Shown here piece by piece: positions 58,901 through 64,000 of a DNA stretch of 64,000 nucleotides (position 1 is the stretch's first letter; each line of letters starts with the position of its first letter). The notes under the pieces were generated by a model. It worked only from the letters and a program-made list of their open reading frames with translations. It ran no database searches and had not been told where the DNA came from. The position numbers and the translations under genes are program-made. The stretch is from Bimuria novae-zelandiae CBS 107.79. Its lineage: Eukaryota > Ascomycota > Dothideomycetes > Pleosporales > Didymosphaeriaceae. The DNA lies in the NCBI GenBank assembly GCA_010015655.1, contig ML976748.1, forward strand, positions 221,725 through 285,724, given 5' to 3'.

Positions 58901-59207
58901 ATACCTATTTATGCACGTTTTATACTATCGTATAGAGTATAGATTTTGGTAGGATTTTGGCAGAGTGATTAAGTTGCTTGCCTGATTAGCTCGCTTGCCA
59001 GGTACGTTATTACTATTATAAAGCCTTTTTCAAACTAACTAAGCGTTTCAATATTAAAAGCAAGTAATAAGCTTTTATACTTTTAAATCCTATTGCGAAT
59101 TAATATTAATTAAGCCTCTATCTTGCGCATGTTATCTAGTATTTTAGCTTTTTATAAGGTAACCTCTAGCTCAGGCGACATTAATGTATAGAGCCTTAAG
59201 CTAGCGT

Positions 59208-59403
59208 ATATAGAAGCGAGTTACCTAGAAAAGTGAGTTACCCTCGCCATACATAATACCTATAAAAAAACACGCGAAATCTCTCTATAATGCTTATTAA
59301 TATAGACGCCTATAAGCTAACTATATTATTAGCTATTAATAATTTCAATATAAGTCTCTATCCTAGCTAGCGCGCTATAGCTAAGGCATAAAATATTCTT
59401 CTA
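59208..59403 (+). pseudogene. 5' fragment of a pogo-type element related to that at 41094-44339
   Basis: Read on the plus strand it parallels the complement of 44140-44265: ATGCTTATTAATATAGACGC, a shared ATTAGCTATTAA and GCGCTATAGCTA. This is the start of the same transposase gene. It is more heavily mutated and is cut off by an LTR at about 59404. Confidence 0.6.
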
Positions 59404-59790
59404 CTATTACAATCTTAGAAACTTTAAAGACAAGGATGCTAAATAAGAACACTAGTAAAATAGTAGCTAGTAAAGGTATAGAATAAAGGAAATACGAAGA
59501 GGCGCGGGACAGCTTACGTTAGTAGTTACGTAATAAAGTTCCGCATAAAAAGAAGGTCCTAAGCACTATAAAGATCCTTAGTGACCATGGATTGTAGTAA
59601 AAGTATAATAATAATTTAGATAATAGTAAAGGCTAGAATAAATAGTACACAGTTTAATAGTTTCTCTATACCTTTCCTACTCTTTATAATTAACTTAAGA
59701 TACTTTAAGTACACGTCCTATATAGATTAATAAACCTTAAGTCAGTTATTTTATAGTTTATTATAGGAATAAATTATTTATAATATACCT
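59404..59790 (+). repeat. RIP-mutated LTR related to solo LTR 3
   Basis: It aligns with 55283-55650 in the same orientation, for example AGTCCCGCATAAGCGAGAAG against AGTTCCGCATAAAAAGAAGG, and CTTCTCCCACTCCTCGTAGT against CTTTCCTACTCTTTATAATT. Differences are mostly C-to-T and G-to-A. The 3' part is missing. Confidence 0.65.
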
Positions 59791-60404
59791 AGTATCATGT
59801 GTACGCGCGTTAGCATCCTCCGCTCGCATTAGCTATACGCGGGACTCTAAAAGTTTGGATAGTATTTTAAGTTCCTTTTAAAATAAGTATATTTTTAAGG
59901 TATTAGGAGGACTTATTGCACTAGTGCTAAAAAAAATACTTAATAATAAGTTATATTAGTTAATAGATAGATTCTTATTGTTCTATCTACTAAGGAGCGA
60001 AGTATATCGCGGGTTATAGAAGCTAGTCCTATATAGGACTCGCTCCACACACGTAGTATTTTGCAACACGATAAAGGCCTTAACGACTATTAATAGAATG
60101 CTTGCTCCTTTATACACGCATTCCTTATAACACACCTAAGGCCTTTAAGATTATTAATTCAACATAAGGAAAATTAGTGTTTTTGCTACTATCTAGCCAC
60201 CGATTGCCTACATCACTCCTATCTGTCTCAGCCCTCTCCCTACCTATACAACAACACAACCACATATTGTAATTACACGAAACTTAAAACACATTGTGGT
60301 ATGCATCTTACAAGTCGTTATTTTAAATATTAACTTTTTTGGTCGTGTGGTTGTGGAGATACAGCGAGGTGTTGTGAAAACACCATAAGGAACACTATGC
60401 TTGC
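59791..60404. other. AT-rich sequence grading into a GC-normal island
   Basis: It is AT-rich with no gene to about 60170, then composition is normal. A small perfect hairpin (GGTGTT..AACACC) lies at 60368-60384, just beyond the end of the acidic ORF. Confidence 0.4.
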
Positions 60405-60743
60405 CTACCCCCTCCATACTCCCTTCTTGCCCCGGGCACCTTTCGGAGGCGGCTTTTTCGGTGCAGATGACTTGCTACGGGTACCGTAGTTTGACTTAAT
60501 GCCCTTGTGACGTTTTGGGGTGGGAGGAGACTGAAATTCTTCATCAGAACTGCGGTTCTCAACCTCATCTTCGTCATCCTCGTCATCGCCAGAGTCCTCC
60601 ACTATAATAGGTTCATCCTGGCGCTGACGGAGCTTATCCATATGCTCTTTCATCATTGCCATCCCCTCCCTCATCATTGCGCGCAAGGCCTTGGCCATCT
60701 CCTTGTTTATCACCGGCGCTGGTCCCTTACTCTCCTCTACCAC
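60405..60743 (-). CDS. Small acidic/basic protein of unknown function (about 112 codons, start uncertain)
   Basis: The frame opens with GTG at 60743 and extends upstream without ATG to a stop near 60789. The first internal ATG begins MAKALRAMMREGMAMMKEHM. It has a helical Met/Lys-rich part, an acidic patch (EDSGDDEDDEDEVE), and a Lys/Arg/Pro-rich tail (KKPPPKGARGKKG) resembling a nuclear signal. Composition and codons look truly coding and unmutated. It may be the C-terminal exon of a larger gene or of a transposon ORF, since RIP-mutated MULE sequence lies directly upstream on the same strand. I do not recognise a family. Confidence 0.4.
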   Translation of the reverse strand: MVEESKGPAPVINKEMAKALRAMMREGMAMMKEHMDKLRQRQDEPIIVEDSGDDEDDEDEVENRSSDEEFQSPPTPKRHKGIKSNYGTRSKSSAPKKPPPKGARGKKGVWRG

Positions 60744-60789
60744 CGTAGTAGTAGTTTTCTTCCTGTAGACGCGCTTTTGGGTCGGTTAC

Positions 60790-62571
60790 AATACTTATAA
60801 GGTTACTATAAATAATTACTAAGTTGCTAAAATAATATACTTAAAGCTAGATAAATTATAAATATTATACTTATTACGCTTACTATCTTTTAGCTTATAA
60901 AGAGTCTTTATTATAGCACCTTTAGGGTGACCTTTAGACTTAATCTTAAGAAGATTAAGAGGTTAAAAAAGTTTTTATTATGCTTAAAGTCCTCTCCTTT
61001 AGCTCTAGGTAGGTTAAGCCACTAGTTTTAATTAATAAGAGTAAGCTTAATAATATAAGTAATACTTATAAGGTATGCTAAAGGTTACGATAAACGCTCT
61101 AAAATATACTTTACTATTATTATAGTTTTATCTTTTAGCTAACTTAAGCTGCTCCTTAAGTTTGCGTATATTATAATATAAGATTTAGTATTTAAATAAT
61201 ATAAACTCCCTATCGCTTATATTAGTAGGGACTAATAAAGTATTAAGAGTAACCCTAGCGTTATTCTCGCGGCGCTAATTATATAGTAGTTAGTATATAT
61301 CTTTAACTATATTATAGAGGTGGTTTTAGGGGCTAAATATAAGCCGCAGTTTTAGGTAATTATAACTAGACTTTACCCTAGAACTTACACGCACGCCGAA
61401 GTTAGGAAAGTAATAAATAAAGTACTTAGCCTACTTCTTAAAGTGTAGAATTTAGTGCTATTTTAGGTAGTTAATAAGTGCTAGTTATATAAAGTAATTA
61501 GTAATAATGCTCCTTTATTTACTTATAAACTACTCCTTAGTAGGTATGGAAATAAGAGCGTGCTAACAGGCAATAAAACTAAAGTAATTTTTATTAATTT
61601 TAGTCTTTTTTTTATTAGTTTTACTTTTTAAAATATCCCAGGCCTTTACTACTTACGCTTAAATATTTTAGTTAATATACTAAATATACTTACGCTAATA
61701 TATCTTAAGGTAATAAGTAGTAATTATAGCCTTAAGATTAGTATTATAATTAGTAATAAAGCACTTAGGAGTTACCTCTAGCTACTTAAGAAGCTCCTTT
61801 ATAGCATTAATATGTGTTAGAGTGGAATAAGATATTACATAATATAACTAACTTAGTGTAGACTAGTTGCTAATTACGATTCTGCTACTTAAGCGGTTTC
61901 TCTATTTAGCTTATTATAATTAACTTAGTCTCTTACTCCTAAATGCTACCCTACTTATCCCTTATAATATGCCATCCGTAGTGCTCCCTAGTCTCACCTC
62001 TTATAAAGTTAAAGTATATATTATAGAGCTTTTTGCGTAAGGTAACACCTATAGTATATAATAGAGATATATTAAACTTATTATTCTTATACGTTACGTT
62101 AATTATAACGACGTTAGAGTTAGCCTTAATAATATTATAGCATATAAGATAAGCCTTAAAGAGATTACGTACGTAGCTAGTAGTATTATAGTTAACTTTT
62201 TTAAAGTATTTCTTACTATCTTTATCGCGATAAGTATCCTTAAACTTAAGTAAAGCTTTAATATAAGACTACTTAGCTAACTTAGTATACTTAAGCTTTT
62301 ATACTTTATTACGTACGTTAGCAAGCTTAATATTATTACTTATATTAAGTATGCTACTAAAAATAGAGCGTGCTAATATATTCTACTTATAGTATATTTT
62401 AATAAGCGCGATTATCTAAGTATCTTAATAATAAGCTTAAAAGTAAGCTAGCTAGTTAAGCGCCCTAGCATAATTATAATAAGGTATAATAATAGTAAAG
62501 TGGTATCCTATCTTTGCTATTTCTAGGTTTATGCTATGGCTTAGTTGGCCCTTCTACTTATATCTAGACAT
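60790..62571 (-). pseudogene. MULE-type transposase, RIP-degraded
   Basis: Minus frames from a possible ATG at 62571 read NSNVVIINVTYKNNKFNISL, LLYTIGVTLRKKLYNIYF and FNFIRGETREHYGWHI near 62010-62130. This is the conserved block around the first catalytic Asp of Mutator-like transposases (PF10551), with Asp changed to Asn. Further down, VLYY-type text corresponds to the second conserved block. Stops are frequent. The terminal repeats were not found. Confidence 0.6.
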
Positions 62572-63340
62572 TGTAGATCGCTGCCGCTTGCGCACTCTAG
62601 TGCTCTTTGACTTATATGCTTGGCCACAAGCGCATCGTAAAGTATAGGCTATAGCATATTTAATAGATCCTTTATAAATGGCTGGTAGAACTAGGGCTTA
62701 TTAATAGAAACAGCAAAGCTATAGTAAAAGAAATAGTAATTTAAGGCAACTTTTGCATTAGTATGCTCCTTATATAATAAGAAAACTAGTAGAGGAGGAT
62801 TATTATAAGGTACTTAGTAAATATTATAACTATTAGGGTTAAATTCGTCAGGTAAGTTATTAAAATTAGCTATTTTAAGGCAAATAGAATTATAAAGTTA
62901 GTAGGTATATTAGGTAATATTTTTATAGTATTTTAAAATTTATAAGGGCGCGACTATTATAACGTGCTAAAAATAAGGTTTTAACGCCTTTATAACCCTA
63001 ACCTATTATATCTTTACCTATAGGGTGTTAAACTCTTTAACTCTAATACTATTAGAATTATAGTAGTCTACTCTATAATTTTATCCTTAAGTTTAATATA
63101 GCTATATAGCTATATAGTAGTGTAGCAAAACTATAAAGTCCTGCTAAAGTTAGTGTTCCTAGGCTTATTATTAGTTATTAGACTTTTTTTTAAAATCGCT
63201 AACTAGCGCCCCTATAAGAAAATTAAACTTTTTAGAAATATATATAATTGCGATTAGGAACGCAAAGTTACTTAAATAAATATAATAATATTTTTTTAAG
63301 CTAAGCTAATTTAATGTTCCTTAGCGCTAGAGAAACTACC
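62572..63340. other. AT-rich, RIP-type sequence without a recognised gene
   Basis: Strong TA bias and stops in all frames. It is probably the 5' part of the MULE or another element. No protein match is apparent to me. Confidence 0.4.
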
Positions 63341-63752
63341 CTCCGAGCCAGGCGATAATGTGCGTACATACAGTCCCCCCAGTACATGTAGGAATGCCCG
63401 GCCGAATAACAAATATGTACGGCCGCATAGATTTTGCCATTTTTAACGCTCTACAGTGACTTTAACTTGTGGGCGCTTCAAAAAAAAAAGCCTCATGCCG
63501 CCCTAAAACAGGTCCAGGTCTACTTTACACGTTCTCGGGCGTTACAAGGCATTCTTGATCACCTAGGTGGGCGAATCTGCGCCTTGTTGTGATGCTCCCC
63601 CCTCGTAACCGCCACTGTGCCACAACTAACCCGAATTCGGCTGGCCCTTAGCATTGAAGTCCGTACCGCCTGAACTGGTCTTCTAAGAAAACCCTTTGGT
63701 ATTCGCATCCTTAAGCGCTGTTGTTGGACGGTCGAGACACGCTACGAATTTA
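63341..63752. other. GC-normal sequence before the last transposon
   Basis: Composition changes abruptly at about 63340. There is no recognisable gene. An A-run lies at 63480-63489. Confidence 0.45.
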
Positions 63753-63851
63753 GTGTACGGCGTACCGTGTCCGTGCGCGTAATGCCCGGATTCGCGTAAT
63801 GCCCGCGCAGCACCAAACACCCTAACTTCAGCACGCGATAACTCCACCAAT
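63753..63851 (+). mobile_element. Probable 5' end of a pogo-type element
   Basis: After TA at 63751-63752 the sequence starts GTGTACGGCGTACCGTG and contains two direct copies of CGCGTAATGCCCG (near 63776 and 63794) shortly before the transposase ATG. Short subterminal repeats of this kind are usual in Fot1/pogo-like elements. The other end lies outside the window, so the terminus is inferred. Confidence 0.45.
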
Positions 63852-64000
63852 ATGGATCCGTATCAGGATGCGATTGATGAAATCGAATCGCGAGAGCCAG
63901 GAGAAGATTTTTCATATACAGAAGTGGCTACTAGGCGTGGACTTGAGCGATCTACGTTGGGCCGAAGGCATCGGGGAGTAACGCGCCCTCGACAGGTCAA
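63852..64000 (+). CDS. Pogo/Fot1-type transposase, N-terminal 49 codons (runs off the right edge)
   Basis: The ATG at 63852 opens MDPYQDAIDEIESREPGEDF, SYTEVATRRGLERSTLGRRH and RGVTRPRQ without a stop to the window end. This is the N-terminal psq-type helix-turn-helix that starts many fungal pogo-like (DDE_1) transposases. It differs from both other pogo-type elements here and is not RIP-mutated. Whether the rest is intact cannot be seen. Confidence 0.8.
   Translation, partial: MDPYQDAIDEIESREPGEDFSYTEVATRRGLERSTLGRRHRGVTRPRQV

Larger units (their letters stand above)
45351..59007 (+). mobile_element. Pogo-type DNA transposon split by nested retrotransposons
   Basis: The ends ACGTACCTGGCAAGCGAGCT (left) and its exact complement (right, ending at 59007) are flanked by TA at 45349-45350 and 59008-59009. 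With the solo LTR at 45394-45681 removed, the left repeat continues as AATCACTCTGCCAAGACCC. The right repeat continues as AATCACTCTGCCAAAATCC, so the inverted repeats are about 65 bp. Transposase pieces lie near both ends (45990-46640 and about 58400-58900). Nearly everything between is inserted retrotransposon sequence. The original element would have been roughly 2-3 kb. Confidence 0.75.

Overview
The window looks like chromosomal DNA of a filamentous ascomycete with a two-compartment genome, most likely a Dothideomycete (the class is inference). The few real genes have short GT..AG introns with CTGAC or TGACTAA-type branch points. They sit in a gene island of normal base composition (about 18-41 kb). 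That island is flanked by AT-rich blocks in which transposon proteins can still be recognised but are full of TAA/TAG codons and Asp-to-Asn changes. This is the pattern expected of repeat-induced point mutation (RIP, CpA to TpA). I see no rRNA, tRNA, CRISPR array or bacterial-type operon.

Left block (1-18.0 kb). At the left edge is the intact N-terminal part of a hAT transposase (minus strand) with its transposon end. Next come a RIP-degraded Ty1/copia element (minus), a Tad1-like LINE (plus), a better preserved copia element with two 165-bp LTRs and a half-tRNA-iMet primer site (9716-15201), a second decayed copia half (plus) and a 5'-truncated Tc1-like transposase.

Gene island (18-41 kb). 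Contents in order are: a decayed aminoglycoside-phosphotransferase-like (APH) kinase gene; a three-exon gene of unknown function (344 aa, minus); a larger APH-like kinase gene (plus); a DUF1479 dioxygenase-like gene (503 aa, minus) divergent from a four-exon GH1 beta-glucosidase (480 aa, plus); a 494-bp MITE-like deletion derivative of a mariner-type element; a bZIP transcription factor with a polyglutamine tract (401 aa, plus); and a three-exon 2-oxoglutarate/Fe(II) oxygenase (373 aa, minus). These genes share no obvious pathway and do not look like a secondary-metabolite cluster.

Right block (41-64 kb). A Fot1/pogo-type element (41094-44339) carries a younger Tc1-like element whose transposase is open except for a 190-base assembly gap. 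Then comes a deep nest. A second pogo-type element (45351-59007) is split by a Ty3/gypsy element, which is split by a copia element (52799-57100). Four unmutated solo LTRs, each with a perfect 5-bp target duplication, are inserted at three levels of this stack. A RIP-degraded MULE transposase, a small unmutated acidic ORF and the first 49 codons of another pogo-type transposase close the window.

I found no convincing new biological system. The best leads are the nested insertion history, the unmutated solo LTRs inside RIP-mutated hosts (including one LTR family present in both states), several intact or near-intact transposases, and a few unexplained unmutated islands.
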